DNA of 64,000 bases from an uncultured Sphingomonadaceae bacterium (GTDB taxonomy: Bacteria; Pseudomonadota; Alphaproteobacteria; Sphingomonadales; Sphingomonadaceae): NCBI GenBank assembly GCA_947494305.1, contig CANLUL010000002.1:553727-617726 (forward strand), written 5' to 3'. The notes beneath the pieces were generated by a model, which worked only from the letters and a program-made list of their open reading frames with translations, did no database searches and had not been told where the DNA came from. The translations under genes and the position numbers were made by a program. Numbering within the stretch: position 1 is the first letter of the stretch; each line of letters opens with the position of its first letter. Positions 39,701 to 48,154 of the stretch are shown here, in pieces.

Positions 39701-41155
39701 CAGGTCATAACGCTCTGGATCGAAGAACAGACCTTCGAACAACGCCTCTGCCGTCTCACGTGTTGGTGGTTCGCCAGGACGCATAACGCGGTAAATATCG
39801 GATAGCGCGCCATCACGATCATCAGCTTTGTCGACTTTCAACGTATTGCGGATCCATGGACCAGTGGTTACGTGATCGATGTCGAGTAGTTCGAGTTGAT
39901 CAATGCCAGCGCCGTCCATCTTCTCGAGATTTTCTTCGCTGACTTCGTCACCAGCTTCGATGTAAATCTCACCGGTTTTTTCGTTGATCAGGTCAAAAGC
40001 GCTGTAACGACCGAAAATTTCTTCGGTTGGAATGACGATGTTTTTCATTCCATCATTTTCAGCTTTTTTGGCTGCACGCGGTGTAACTTTGGTGCCGGTG
40101 GCGAAAACCACTTCGCCGCTGTCGGCATCAATAATATCAAAAGTAGGCTTCTGACCTTTCCACTGTTCCATGACGAAAGGAATGGTCCAGCCGTCTTTTG
40201 CACGTTTGTAAGTGATGCGGTTGTAGAAAAGGTTCAGGATATCTTCTTCAGAATAGCCCTGCTTGACGATCTTGACCATTTCAGCCGACTTGGTCCGGCC
40301 TTCGTCTTCGATCTTGCCTTGGTTAAATTCAATCGCGCCCATGGGTTCGCGAATAGTGATCAGGTTGCCGTTAATTTCCAAAATCTCGGCTGGCTGCTTC
40401 ATGCCAGCGACACGAACCATTTCACCGGCCTTAAAGTCAGGCTTCTTCTCTTTTACTTCGATAATCGCGTCGCCCAATGAACGCAGCAATGCGGTCACAG
40501 GCAATTTACGCTTCCGGTCGATACGAACGTTGACGATGTCTTTCGCATCAAATTCAAAGTCCAACCAGCTACCACGGTAAGGAATAACGCGGGCGGCGAA
40601 CAGGAATTTGCCGGATGAGTGGGTTTTACCGCGGTCATGGTCAAACAGCACACCGGGCGAACGGTGCATCTGGCTGACGATAACGCGCTCTGTGCCATTG
40701 ATGACGAACGTGCCGTTCTTGGTCATCAAAGGCATGTCGCCCATATAAACGTCTTGCTCTTTAATATCGAGAACCGAACGTGCTTCGGTTTCTGGATCGA
40801 CTTCGAACACGATCAGGCGAAGCGTCACTTTCATCGGTGCAGCATAGGTGATGCCCCGCTGGCGACATTCTTCGACGTTATATTTCGGATCTTCTAGCTC
40901 GTAATTGACGAAATCCATTTCGGCCGTGCCAGCAAAATCGCGGATCGGGAAAACGCTGCGCAATGTTTTTTCCAAACCCGAAACATAATCAATTTCTTTG
41001 TTTGAACGCAGAAATTGCTCATATGATTCGCGCTGAACCTCGATGAGGTTTGGCATTTCAATGACTTCATGAATGTCGCCAAAGATTTTGCGAATGCGTT
41101 TCTTGCGGGTGGGTGTCGGAGCCGTCGTTTTAACCGAAGCTGCATGGGTAGCCAT
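36752..41155 (-). CDS. rpoB: RNA polymerase beta subunit
   Basis: Catalytic subunit of 1467 residues. The rifampicin pocket [20 protein letters not shown] followed by [12 protein letters not shown] has the wild-type residues at the classical 516/526/531 positions, so rifampicin-sensitive form is expected. [17 protein letters not shown] and the C-terminal [13 protein letters not shown] blocks are conserved. The C-terminus ends in a very acidic [11 protein letters not shown] run. It is longer than E. coli (1342) owing to insertions usual in alphaproteobacteria. A 257-base region upstream separates it from the DUF2306-like gene and must hold its promoter. Confidence 0.98.
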   Translation of the reverse strand: MATHAASVKTTAPTPTRKKRIRKIFGDIHEVIEMPNLIEVQRESYEQFLRSNKEIDYVSGLEKTLRSVFPIRDFAGTAEMDFVNYELEDPKYNVEECRQRGITYAAPMKVTLRLIVFEVDPETEARSVLDIKEQDVYMGDMPLMTKNGTFVINGTERVIVSQMHRSPGVLFDHDRGKTHSSGKFLFAARVIPYRGSWLDFEFDAKDIVNVRIDRKRKLPVTALLRSLGDAIIEVKEKKPDFKAGEMVRVAGMKQPAEILEINGNLITIREPMGAIEFNQGKIEDEGRTKSAEMVKIVKQGYSEEDILNLFYNRITYKRAKDGWTIPFVMEQWKGQKPTFDIIDADSGEVVFATGTKVTPRAAKKAENDGMKNIVIPTEEIFGRYSAFDLINEKTGEIYIEAGDEVSEENLEKMDGAGIDQLELLDIDHVTTGPWIRNTLKVDKADDRDGALSDIYRVMRPGEPPTRETAEALFEGLFFDPERYDLSAVGRVKLNMRLELDAPADYTILRKEDILEVVKTLVDLKDGKGEVDDIDNLGNRRVRSVGELLENQYRVGLLRMERAVKERMSSVDVSTVMPNDLINAKPAVATVREFFGSSQLSQFMDQTNPLSEVTHKRRVSALGPGGLTRERAGFEVRDVHPTHYGRICPIETPEGPNIGLINSLASFSRVNQYGFIETPYRKVVDNKVTDDVVYLSAMEEQKHTVAQANADLTNDGSFVEEIVSSRQAGEFLMAPRDIITLMDVSPKQLVSVAASLIPFLENDDANRALMGSNMQRQAVPLVKAEAPFVGTGMEETVARDSGAAIAARRSGIVDQVDATRIVIRASGAVEAGKSGVDIYTLQKFQRSNQNTCINQRPLVKVGEIVQKGDTLADGPSTDMGELALGKNSLVAFMPWNGYNYEDSILISERIVKDDVFTSIHIEEFEVMARDTKLGPEDITRDIPNVGEEALRNLDEAGIVYIGAEIEPGDILVGKITPKGESPMTPEEKLLRAIFGEKASDVRDTSLRLPPGVAGTVVEVRVFNRHGIDKDERALAIEREEISRFTKDRDDERAILNRATFNTLKDMLIGQTATSAPKPMKKGAEITEESLTELENVDWWKIAVKDDKVQSDFEATRQQYDEAIKLINERFEDRREKLERGDELAPGVLKMVKVFVAVKRKLQPGDKMAGRHGNKGVISRILPQEDMPFLEDGTPVDIVLNPLGVPSRMNVGQIFETHLGWAARGLGEQVTNALEEWKLANPDPEAAPPPDAVKERLKVIYGEQYHEDIDSRDTGEIVEMVGHLRHGVPMGTPVFDGAHESDVSDMLELAGLDRSGQVDLYDGRTGDRFDRKVTVGYIYMLKLHHLVDDKIHARSIGPYSLVTQQPLGGKAQFGGQRFGEMEVWALQAYGAAYTLQEMLTVKSDDVIGRTKVYEAIVKGDDTFEAGVPESFNVLVKEMRSLGLNVQLSSFGDEEEEGGDDDDGIAIAAE

Positions 41156-41412
41156 ATGTCTTTTGCCTTCTCGCCATCACCGGAGTAGCACTGCGATTGC
41201 AGGGCTTTGCCGGCGGAAATCCAAAATTTATGAGGCGCTTCAAAACTACAAAAAGCCGCATGTCGCCTTTGGCCATTTCGAGCCAAGGAACTTGCAGCTT
41301 TTTAGCGTCCTGAAAACCGGTCAGATTTCATTCGTATGGCACACTGCGCAACTGTATGCCCTGTCTCGAAATCTGTGGTGAAGGGGTGATATAGGGAGAT
41401 GTTGGATTAGCG
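41156..41412. promoter_or_regulatory. gene-free region upstream of rpoB
   Basis: No convincing coding sequence on either strand. Because rplL ends in a terminator 10.4 kb upstream and on the same strand, rpoB must be transcribed from a promoter here. No clear -35/-10 pair could be fixed by eye on the minus strand, so I report the region without a site. Confidence 0.5.
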
Positions 41413-42102
41413 TCAAGAGCTGGATGTGGCCGCCACCGGTTTGCTGCCGTACCATTTTGTCGCGAGCACGCGCACGATCCAGAATAGCATGATCACAAGT
41501 ATCAACGGTTCGGGAATATTCAATAATCCGGTTTCACGAACGGCTTCGGGAAAGGCCGTTGCACCTGGGCCAGTAAACAACGATCCAGCGGCAATAAAAT
41601 AGGCAAAACACATACGCCAAAGATGACGCGCAATACGCTGTTTTCCGCTTATCCCGCGGCGCACGATCACGATCAGATCACCAGCTGCTGCGATCAGGCC
41701 CAATCCGGCAAAGAAATAATGCGGGAAGGGCGGCAGGCCATCCTTCAAACCTGTGGCACTGTTTTGTGCCTCCAGACCCAGGAGCAATCCTCCCAAAGCA
41801 ACGGCCAGTGCAGTCGCGAGAGCGACGAAGTCAAGCCAGTTGGTAACTCCATCGAGTCGTTTGGCTGCCGTCCAAGATGTGCCCACCAGATAGATGGTAA
41901 AAACTCCGGCGAGGACCGAAATCGCCATAGGCATGACAATCGCCATATATATGCCCGATAACGCCATGGTCACCATCGAAGCAAAAAACACATTACCGAC
42001 CAAGCGATGTGGTCTGGAACCCTTGCGTGCGACCAACGCACCAGCGCCGGCCAGAACCGCGACGGTCCCCAAGATGATATGAATATAGGTTACGATGATC
42101 AT
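41413..42102 (-). CDS. DUF2306-like integral membrane protein
   Basis: Membrane protein of 229 residues with about seven hydrophobic helices (IHIILGTVAVLAGAGALVARKGSRPHRLVGNVFF...). The SRPHRLVGNVF loop is the marker of the DUF2306 family, membrane proteins of unknown function. The start at 42102 (MIIVTYIHII) has GTGAGGG upstream; the longer frame to 42255 runs into the facing operator. It faces the DUF2975-XRE unit across a 30-bp palindrome and may share that regulation. Confidence 0.72.
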   Translation of the reverse strand: MIIVTYIHIILGTVAVLAGAGALVARKGSRPHRLVGNVFFASMVTMALSGIYMAIVMPMAISVLAGVFTIYLVGTSWTAAKRLDGVTNWLDFVALATALAVALGGLLLGLEAQNSATGLKDGLPPFPHYFFAGLGLIAAAGDLIVIVRRGISGKQRIARHLWRMCFAYFIAAGSLFTGPGATAFPEAVRETGLLNIPEPLILVIMLFWIVRVLATKWYGSKPVAATSSS

Positions 42103-42178
42103 TGGTTTTCCCTCACTGCGCGAATCCAGACAAGTCGCTTTATAGGCTGATATTATCGAAAAACAATAAAACACTTGA

Positions 42179-42208
42179 TGTTTATCGATATTGTGATATT
42201 GATAAACA
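42179..42208. promoter_or_regulatory. extended palindromic operator for the DUF2975-XRE unit
   Basis: TGTTTATCGATATTG (42179-42193) faces TGATATTGATAAACA (42194-42208): the two 15-base arms match at 12 of 15 positions. A third partial site TTATCGAAAAACAATAAA lies at 42153-42170. It is 34 bases before the DUF2975 ATG and 76 bases from the facing membrane gene ATG, the expected place for the XRE regulator to act. Confidence 0.7.
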
Positions 42209-42242
42209 ATAAGAAATGACGAATCAGAAACGGAAATAGAAA

Positions 42243-42803
42243 ATGACTCAAGCAAAGGAACAAAATGATATCGTGCTCAAATCGACACGAGGATTGCTCA
42301 TCTTCTCCAAATGGTTGTTGATGCTTGGTGTGGGTGCTCTGTCGGTCGCCCTGCCTGTGGTCCTGGTGTTTCATGAGAAGATTGTGACCAAGTTGGCCGA
42401 TGTATTTGTGACGCCACCCGGACCCGAAGTCGTCGGGCTAATTGGCATTCTTATTTTTCTGGGTATTACCCTCATGCTGCTCACGCTGTTTGCGCTCAAC
42501 CGGCTCCGAAGGATTGTTGACTCTGTGGGCGAAGGCAATCCCTTCACGCGGATCAATGGCACCCGTTTGCGCGGCATGGGTATAGCGGTACTGGCCATTC
42601 AGGTTGTAACCTTTACCGGCGGTTTGCTGGCAACAGGGCTGCTTTCGATGCTCGGAGAAGTGAAGCCGGATCAGGATTTTCACATGACCATTGAAGGTAG
42701 CATCTCACTTAGCGGCATATTGCTCGTCCTGCTCCTAGTTATCCTTGCGCGGATCTTTGATCGCGGTGCCGAGATGCAGGAAGAACTGGAAGGCACGATT
42801 TGA
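42243..42803 (+). CDS. DUF2975 membrane protein
   Basis: Four-helix membrane protein of 186 residues of the DUF2975 type: LIFSKWLLMLGVGALSVALPVVLVF, LIGILIFLGITLMLLTLFALNRLRRIVDSVGEGNPF and two C-terminal helices. DUF2975 genes almost always precede a small XRE/HTH_26 regulator, as here, and the membrane protein is thought to sequester or modulate that regulator; no mechanism is proven. A GAAACGGAAATAGAAA leader without a clear ribosome-binding site precedes the ATG. Confidence 0.8.
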   Translation: MTQAKEQNDIVLKSTRGLLIFSKWLLMLGVGALSVALPVVLVFHEKIVTKLADVFVTPPGPEVVGLIGILIFLGITLMLLTLFALNRLRRIVDSVGEGNPFTRINGTRLRGMGIAVLAIQVVTFTGGLLATGLLSMLGEVKPDQDFHMTIEGSISLSGILLVLLLVILARIFDRGAEMQEELEGTI

Positions 42804-43012
42804 TGGCGATCCTGGTAAAACTCGATGACCTGTTGCACGACAATCGGATGACGCTGACCGAATTGGCGGAGCGTGTCGATATCACGCTCGCCAATCTGTC
42901 GATCCTGAAAACCGGAAAAGCCAAGGCTATGCGATTTTCCACGTTGGAAGCGATTTGCCGAGAGCTGGATTGCCAGCCTGGTGATCTGCTGGTGTTCGAG
43001 GAAAATGCGTGA
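42803..43012 (+). CDS. XRE-type small DNA-binding regulator
   Basis: A 69-residue single-domain helix-turn-helix protein (MAILVKLDDLLHDNRMTLTELAERVDITLANLSILKTGKAKAMRFSTLEAICRELDCQPGDLLVF), the YozG/HTH_26 type. ATG at 42803 overlaps the DUF2975 stop (TGATG), so translation is coupled. It likely binds the palindrome at 42179-42208 and controls its own operon and perhaps the facing DUF2306-like gene. Confidence 0.88.
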   Translation: MAILVKLDDLLHDNRMTLTELAERVDITLANLSILKTGKAKAMRFSTLEAICRELDCQPGDLLVFEENA

Positions 43013-43065
43013 GAGTTCTTCGAACTGGGTTGCGACTGGTGCCAACTTGGCCGGCACACTGGTCA

Positions 43066-43096
43066 TTGACGTCTGTGTATTGCGTGTGTAATACAC
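43066..43096 (+). promoter_or_regulatory. sigma70-like promoter for DUF4386 gene, with inverted repeat
   Basis: TTGACG (43066-43071), 17 bases, then TAATAC (43089-43094). An inverted repeat GTGTATT (43075-43081) / AATACAC (43090-43096) overlaps the -10 and spacer. Expected transcription start falls at about 43100-43101, at the ATG of the gene, suggesting a leaderless transcript. Confidence 0.6.
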
Positions 43097-43100
43097 TGAG

Positions 43101-43817
43101 ATGAGCGATCAAACAGCAATGACATCACACAATCCCCAATCCCTTGCCAGAATTATCGGACTTTCGTTTTTAGGCACATTGTTGATCGGAATAATATCCG
43201 CTTTCATCGTCGGCGAAGGGATAGATATAAATCTGTCTGCAGACGTTGTCGCGACGGCTCAAAATATGTTGGAAGCAGAAGCCGATTTACGCGCAAAGGC
43301 TTATATCGCTTTGGCAACATTTGCTCTCGGTGTGGTCTTTAACGCCGGTTTGTTTTTGTTGCTTCGCTCATCCGGTCCCTTGCTGGCCATTTGGAGCCTG
43401 GTAGTTGGTATGGCGGCTAGCCTGCTGTCGCTCATGGGTGCCGTCTTTGCACTCAATGCGGCGCATATTGCGGGAAACGCAGCCTATATCGAATTGGCAA
43501 CGGACTCACAGCGGCTCTTGTTGACTGGCCTACAGGCAACCTCAGACTACACATCTTTTCATCTGGGGCTGGTTCTTTCCAGTATTGCCATGGCCGGTTT
43601 TTTCTTCCTGTTTTGGAGTTCGGGTCTAATCCCGCGGGTCATTTCCGGCTGGGGCATCTTTGCATCTTTGTTCGTGGCCAGTATGATTGTCAGCCGTGAT
43701 TTTATTCCGATGCTCGGTCATTTCTATGTGACTGCCAGCTTTATGGCATCCAATCTGATCGCTTTGGTTGCGACCGCTTTGTATCTTTGCATTAAAGGGG
43801 TGCGGACCCAACCCTAG
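43101..43817 (+). CDS. DUF4386 membrane protein
   Basis: Protein of 238 residues with six hydrophobic segments, matching DUF4386: SLARIIGLSFLGTLLIGIISAF, AYIALATFALGVVFNAGLFLLL and the middle LLLTGLQATSDYTSFHLGLVLSSIAMAGFFFLFWSSGLIPRVISGWG. Family function is unknown. No ribosome-binding site precedes the ATG at 43101, and the promoter starts transcription at or next to it; an internal ATG at 43119 is an alternative start. Convergent with the TetR gene, abutting it. Confidence 0.75.
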   Translation: MSDQTAMTSHNPQSLARIIGLSFLGTLLIGIISAFIVGEGIDINLSADVVATAQNMLEAEADLRAKAYIALATFALGVVFNAGLFLLLRSSGPLLAIWSLVVGMAASLLSLMGAVFALNAAHIAGNAAYIELATDSQRLLLTGLQATSDYTSFHLGLVLSSIAMAGFFFLFWSSGLIPRVISGWGIFASLFVASMIVSRDFIPMLGHFYVTASFMASNLIALVATALYLCIKGVRTQP

Positions 43818-44444
43818 TTAACAGTCTTGCGTCAATCCAAAGTCCGTCATGGTCACCACTTTGCGGATCATGACGGGGTCATATTCAATTTGGCCATCAA
43901 GTATCAGCATCGCCAGACCATGAACCAGCGACCAGGCATGCAAAGCCGCCGCGGCACGGTCTTCATCCGAAAGGCTTTCTGGCATCATCGCCGCAATACC
44001 GGCGCGCAATTGACGAAACGCTTCCCCCATCTCGTCCGGGTCACCATCGGTTAGGTCCACCTCGCCAACCCGGTTGTAGATCAACCGCACGAGCGCCGGA
44101 TTGGAATGCGCCCATTCGACATAGGTAATGCCCACCTCGACAAAAGCTTCACGGCCACCGCCAGCTTCCATCGCGGCTTTGGCTTGATTGGTCCCGAGCC
44201 TTCCAAGTGCTTCCAACGCGAGCGCATCAAGCAGTGCATCCTTGTTGGGGAAATGCCGATACAGCGCAGTTGCCGATACACCAAGGTCACGGGCGAGGGC
44301 GCGCAAGCCAAGCTCGGGATGGTCTTGTTTCTCGATCCTCTCCATGCCCAAAGCCAATGCCGCACCGCGCAAGTCGCCGTGATGGTAGGCACGAGATTGC
44401 CCATCATTTCCTTCAATGTTGACACTGTTAGCATTTGCTGTCAT
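43818..44444 (-). CDS. TetR-family regulator facing the carotenoid oxygenase
   Basis: Protein of 208 residues with TetR helix-turn-helix (LRALARDLGVSATALYRHFPNKDALLDALALEAL) preceded by an unusual ~35-residue N-terminus, and a helical C-terminal domain. The start at 44444 is chosen because the open frame upstream to 44582 overlaps the oxygenase gene. Divergent from that gene by 61 bases, with a CTGTTA-N16-TAACAG arrangement over its start, so it probably controls it. Ligand unknown. Confidence 0.85.
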   Translation of the reverse strand: MTANANSVNIEGNDGQSRAYHHGDLRGAALALGMERIEKQDHPELGLRALARDLGVSATALYRHFPNKDALLDALALEALGRLGTNQAKAAMEAGGGREAFVEVGITYVEWAHSNPALVRLIYNRVGEVDLTDGDPDEMGEAFRQLRAGIAAMMPESLSDEDRAAAALHAWSLVHGLAMLILDGQIEYDPVMIRKVVTMTDFGLTQDC

Positions 44445-44452
44445 GTTAACAG
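44425..44452. promoter_or_regulatory. possible TetR operator at the oxygenase divergent promoter
   Basis: CTGTTA (44425-44430) and TAACAG (44447-44452) form an inverted pair across the TetR ATG; a TGTTAACA palindrome lies in the right arm. Short arms and a wide gap make this a tentative site. Confidence 0.35.
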
Positions 44453-44505
44453 CATAAACATTACGAATCACATCTGTAAAGCCTAATCTTGGAAGGAAGA
44501 TCATC

Positions 44506-45951
44506 ATGGCCTCCGTTATTGAAAAAACCATTCGTGCTGCGGTTACTCCCGTCATGATGGGTGTTGCCAATTTTAACCGCAAGCGTCTGGAAAAGCCGGA
44601 GGGTGGTCACCCGTATCTGAGCGGTGTCCATGTGCCGATGAAAGAGGAAGAAACCATTTCGGCGATGCAGGTGACGGGGTCGATACCAACCGAACTCGAC
44701 GGCCGCTATATGCGTATTGGCCCAAACCCGGTGACGCCGCCGGATGAGGCCAGCTATCACTGGTTTACCGGTGACGGCATGGCGCATGGTATCCGGGTTC
44801 AGGGCGGCGAGGCCGTCTGGTATCGCAATCGCTGGATCCGTTCCAATGCTGTTAGTGATGCTTTGGGCGAGGAGCGCAAGCCGGGCACCCGCAAACCGCG
44901 GACCGATACCGCCAACACCAATATTGTCGAAATCGGCGGTAAGACTTTTGCCATTGTTGAAGCCGGTGGATTCCCGGTTGAACTGACCGATGAACTCGAA
45001 ACCGTGGCACACAATCCCTTTGAAGGGACGCTAACCAACGGCTTTTCAGCGCACCCGCATTTCGATCCGAAAACCGGAGAAGCCCACGCGATCGTCTATG
45101 ATGCCCCTGTTGCCGATACTGTGTGGCATGTGGTCGTCAGTCCGGAGGGCAAAGTCACCCGCGAAGAACCGATTGCGGTCAAAGACGGGCCTTCGATCCA
45201 TGATTGCCAGATCACCGAAAATTTCGTGCTGGTGTTTGATCTGCCCGCGACATTCTCGATGAAACGTATGCTGGCCGGCTATGCCTTTCCCTATGACTGG
45301 AACCCGGATCATGGCGCCCGCGTTGGCTTGCTTCGCAAGGATGGCAAAGGCAGTGAGACGATTTGGTGTGATTTGGACGAACCATGTTACGTCTATCATC
45401 CAGCCAATGCTTATGAGACCGATGATGGAAAAGTTGTGGTCGATGTGGTGGTCCATGAAAGCACTTACGCGTCGACGGCATTCGGCCCCGGTGGCGAGTG
45501 GTCACGCTTTGAGCGCTGGACACTCGATCCGGCCACCCAAAAGGTGGATCGCAAAATCCTGTCCGACCGTGCACAGGAGTTTCCGCGCTATGATGAACGC
45601 CTGACCAGCCAACCTTATCGCTATGCCTATTGTATATCGCTGGGCGGTGATCAGGGTGATTTCGATGTCGCAGGGACCGAGCTTTTCAAGCATGACCTAA
45701 AGACGGGCGAAACACTGACTCGTGATTTCGGTGCAACCCGTCATCCCGGAGAGTTTGTCTTCGTTCCGCGCAGTCAGGATGCCGGTGAAGATGAAGGCTG
45801 GTTAATTGGGCTGGTGATAGACGCGGAGAATGAGACCACCGAATTGACGATCCTCAACGCTGATGATTTTCTGGGCGAGCCACAGGCAGTCATCCATGTG
45901 CCGCACCGCATTCCTCCTGGGTTTCATGGGAATTGGGTGCCTACAGCCTAG
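44506..45951 (+). CDS. carotenoid cleavage oxygenase family protein
   Basis: Non-haem iron(II) seven-bladed-propeller oxygenase of 481 residues (RPE65/lignostilbene dioxygenase family). Four iron-ligand histidine motifs are visible: SAHPHFDPKTG, PSIHDCQITENFVLVFD, CYVYHPANAYE and GFHGNW near the C-terminus. It cleaves an alkene bond in carotenoids, apocarotenoids or stilbenes. Sphingomonads make carotenoids, so an apocarotenoid or lignin-derived stilbene substrate is plausible. The TetR gene divergent to it is its likely regulator. Confidence 0.9.
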   Translation: MASVIEKTIRAAVTPVMMGVANFNRKRLEKPEGGHPYLSGVHVPMKEEETISAMQVTGSIPTELDGRYMRIGPNPVTPPDEASYHWFTGDGMAHGIRVQGGEAVWYRNRWIRSNAVSDALGEERKPGTRKPRTDTANTNIVEIGGKTFAIVEAGGFPVELTDELETVAHNPFEGTLTNGFSAHPHFDPKTGEAHAIVYDAPVADTVWHVVVSPEGKVTREEPIAVKDGPSIHDCQITENFVLVFDLPATFSMKRMLAGYAFPYDWNPDHGARVGLLRKDGKGSETIWCDLDEPCYVYHPANAYETDDGKVVVDVVVHESTYASTAFGPGGEWSRFERWTLDPATQKVDRKILSDRAQEFPRYDERLTSQPYRYAYCISLGGDQGDFDVAGTELFKHDLKTGETLTRDFGATRHPGEFVFVPRSQDAGEDEGWLIGLVIDAENETTELTILNADDFLGEPQAVIHVPHRIPPGFHGNWVPTA

Positions 45952-45957
45952 GCGATA

Positions 45958-46383
45958 TTACTTCGCCTCAATCTTGTCGGATCCAACTTCTCCCGAAAAT
46001 TGTACGCCATCGTCCGTAATTTTCACCCAGGGAGCTTTGGATCCGACGTGAATATGGCCAATATAGCCGCGATGCCCCGGATCGTCGTCCAGTAAACCAG
46101 CAGGAACATAGCATATATTGTTGGGTTCATCCTTGTGTGGAAGCGGGCTGCCGCATGTGCCGCAAAATATCGACATCCAGTCACTGCCGGGAACGGTGTA
46201 GGATTTGATCAAGTCTTCGCCGCTGGTCCAGGAGAGATTTTCGAGTGTGGTGTGGAAGACCGCATTGCCATCGGTGCCAGACACTTTCCGGCATTTGGAG
46301 CAATGGCACTGGCCAATTGGCCCGGGCTTGCCGCTGACTTCAAATTTCACGCCGCCGCACAGGCAGCTGGCTCTGAGTGTCAC
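45958..46383 (-). CDS. GFA family zinc-binding protein
   Basis: Protein of 141 residues of the GFA/DUF636 fold. Zinc ligands CLCGGVKFEV, CHCSKCRK and CGTCGSPLPH are present. Family members include glutathione-dependent formaldehyde-activating enzyme, but most act on unknown substrates. Its ATG overlaps the desaturase stop (ATGA, 46380-46383), so it is the last gene of the membrane-protein/desaturase/GFA operon. A second GFA gene lies at 57076. Confidence 0.85.
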   Translation of the reverse strand: MTLRASCLCGGVKFEVSGKPGPIGQCHCSKCRKVSGTDGNAVFHTTLENLSWTSGEDLIKSYTVPGSDWMSIFCGTCGSPLPHKDEPNNICYVPAGLLDDDPGHRGYIGHIHVGSKAPWVKITDDGVQFSGEVGSDKIEAK

Positions 46384-47246
46384 TTCAAATCTCCTTCAAA
46401 CTTGCAACCCCGCGCTTTCAGGATCGCACGCATCTCCCGATAAGCTTTAGGCGTATCGCGAAGCGGTATGAACGGATGGAGATGATGGATCAAATGATAT
46501 TGCATACCCATGGATGCGATATTGCCAACGCGGCTGGTCCAGAATTTTGCATTGTCATAGCGACCCCGTTTGAAAGCTGGGTGGTGCGGCGCCCAGCTGA
46601 AGAAAAACTGGATATAGGCAATGCCAATATGGCGCGGTGCCCACCAGAGCAGGGCGGCTTCGATGGCATAACCATTCCATGCTAGCGCGAATAGTGAGGC
46701 GAAAAACGTGAGCTGATAGAGCGCGCCATCGACCAGCACGTCGTTGCGTCCGACCTTTTCGAGAATATAGCCATATCCCCGCATCGCTCCGCCTTTGCCG
46801 CGTTGGCGCTGAACAAAGCTTTGCCAGACCGCATCCCACGGTCCTTTGGATTGGGTGGTGATATCGGGATCATTTTCCGGGTGATTGACGTGCTTGTGGT
46901 GCTCCATATGGGTCACTTTTTGCAGCCGGTATGGCATGGCCATGGGTAGCAGGCTGAGATGGCCGACCAATTCGTTGAGCCAGCGGAGTTTCTCGCCGGG
47001 ACGTGCGATCATTCCGTGCACCGCCTCATGCGCCGGCAGGAAACAGGCCATGACATTGACGCAAGCAATTGGAAAAGCAACCCAGAGCGGGAGCATATCG
47101 AGGAAGACAAGCGGCCAGAGCGATAGCCATATTAACAAGTTCCCAAGGCCCCAGACGGGAACTTCCCATGGAAAGCGATCTGCATATTTCCGTGCAATCA
47201 TGCGTTCCTGTTTGCGCAATTCTGCTTCTGACAATTTTGCGGTCAT
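46380..47246 (-). CDS. membrane-bound fatty acid desaturase
   Basis: Integral di-iron enzyme of 288 residues. Three histidine clusters are visible: HEAVHG, HMEHHKHVNH and HLIHHLHP, the standard set of acyl-lipid desaturases and related hydroxylases. Could desaturate acyl chains or act on carotenoid rings; the neighbouring oxygenase keeps the latter possible. Start at 47246 (MTAKLSEAEL) overlaps the stop of the small membrane gene (ATGA); the long frame to 47351 was rejected for that reason. Requires ferredoxin or another electron donor. Confidence 0.85.
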   Translation of the reverse strand: MTAKLSEAELRKQERMIARKYADRFPWEVPVWGLGNLLIWLSLWPLVFLDMLPLWVAFPIACVNVMACFLPAHEAVHGMIARPGEKLRWLNELVGHLSLLPMAMPYRLQKVTHMEHHKHVNHPENDPDITTQSKGPWDAVWQSFVQRQRGKGGAMRGYGYILEKVGRNDVLVDGALYQLTFFASLFALAWNGYAIEAALLWWAPRHIGIAYIQFFFSWAPHHPAFKRGRYDNAKFWTSRVGNIASMGMQYHLIHHLHPFIPLRDTPKAYREMRAILKARGCKFEGDLK

Positions 47247-47458
47247 GGTCGCGCCCAAATCCAGCTGCCCCGGAAAAAGGCAAATATGCCCCACGCACCG
47301 CCGATGATCATGCCGATGGTAAGCGTTGAGAAGCCAAGGGGTTGTTCCCAACCCAATCTATCCATGATTTGTGCAAAAAGCGGTCCAAAGAAAAGAAAGC
47401 CGAAGGTTATCGGCATGAAATGCAGTATGTTTTTGACCAGAAATTCGACGATCGCCAT
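47243..47458 (-). CDS. small two-helix membrane protein, first gene of desaturase operon
   Basis: A 71-residue protein (MAIVEFLVKNILHFMPITFGFLFFGPLFAQIMDRLGW...LTIGMIIGGAWGIFAFFRGSW) with two hydrophobic segments. The start at 47458 follows a GGGG-containing stretch. Translation overlaps the desaturase start by ATGA, arguing for a partner or anchor subunit; I do not recognise the family. Confidence 0.65.
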   Translation of the reverse strand: MAIVEFLVKNILHFMPITFGFLFFGPLFAQIMDRLGWEQPLGFSTLTIGMIIGGAWGIFAFFRGSWIWARP

Positions 47459-47461
47459 GCA

Positions 47462-47518
47462 ACAAGCCCCAAAATGTAAAACGACCAATTCTCAGAGACC
47501 AAGAATTGGGAGGCTTGT
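47462..47518. repeat. nested inverted repeats between apt and the desaturase operon
   Basis: Inner arms CCAATTCT (47485-47492) and AGAATTGG (47502-47509), outer arms ACAAGCC (47462-47468) and GGCTTGT (47512-47518). The structure lies just past the apt stop and could act as its terminator on the minus strand, although no T tract follows; or as a regulatory hairpin for the next gene. Confidence 0.5.
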
Positions 47519-48057
47519 CAATCGCCTTCAAAGGCCATGAGGGCCTGCGTTTCAATACCGGCTTCTGCCAGTTTAGCGCCACCTCCCAAATCGGGAAGGT
47601 CGACGATGAACAGGGCTTGTGTCACAATGGCCCCTTGACCGCGCAACAATTGCGCGCCCGCCATAGCGGTTCCGCCGGTGGCAAGCAGATCATCAACCAG
47701 AAGAATTCGTTGTCCCGCTTGTACTGCATCAACATGCATTTCAATCTGGTCTGTGCCATATTCCAGGGCATAGTCGATGCTAACCGATTGCCCAGGCAGC
47801 TTGCCCGGCTTTCGCAGCATCACTTTCCCTTTTTCGAGGGCATAGGACATAGCGGCGGACACAATGAAGCCGCGCGCCTCAATCCCGGCGATAAGATTAA
47901 AATCATCGGGGTTTACCAGCGCGACCATCCGGTCGATGGTTTTCTTAAAAGCGGGTCCATTGAGCAATAGGGTCGAGACGTCACGAAACTGGATGCCGGG
48001 TTTGGGATAGTCAGGGATTGTTCGCACCAGCGCACGAAGGTCTACGTTACCCGCCAT
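47518..48057 (-). CDS. apt: adenine phosphoribosyltransferase
   Basis: Salvages adenine to AMP with PRPP. 179 residues from the start at 48057 (MAGNVDLRALVRTIPDYPKPGIQFRDVSTLL). The PRPP-binding signature RILLVDDLLATGGTAMAG is intact, with IAGIEARGFIVSAAMSYALEKG before it. Divergent from the P450 gene. The frame continues to 48087, but the chosen start gives the normal APRT N-terminus. Confidence 0.95.
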   Translation of the reverse strand: MAGNVDLRALVRTIPDYPKPGIQFRDVSTLLLNGPAFKKTIDRMVALVNPDDFNLIAGIEARGFIVSAAMSYALEKGKVMLRKPGKLPGQSVSIDYALEYGTDQIEMHVDAVQAGQRILLVDDLLATGGTAMAGAQLLRGQGAIVTQALFIVDLPDLGGGAKLAEAGIETQALMAFEGD

Positions 48058-48154
48058 TTTTCTGCCCCTATTTCCCACCACTGACAACAGTGTAAGTTAT
48101 TCTTTGCGATCGCGTCATGTTGAGTTAGGTTGGCACATAAAGGAGAAGATTAAA

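Noticed and set aside
40894-41286. Minus-strand frame across the rpoB start
   Set aside because: It overlaps the conserved rpoB N-terminus in another frame and continues into the upstream space without homologue-like features.
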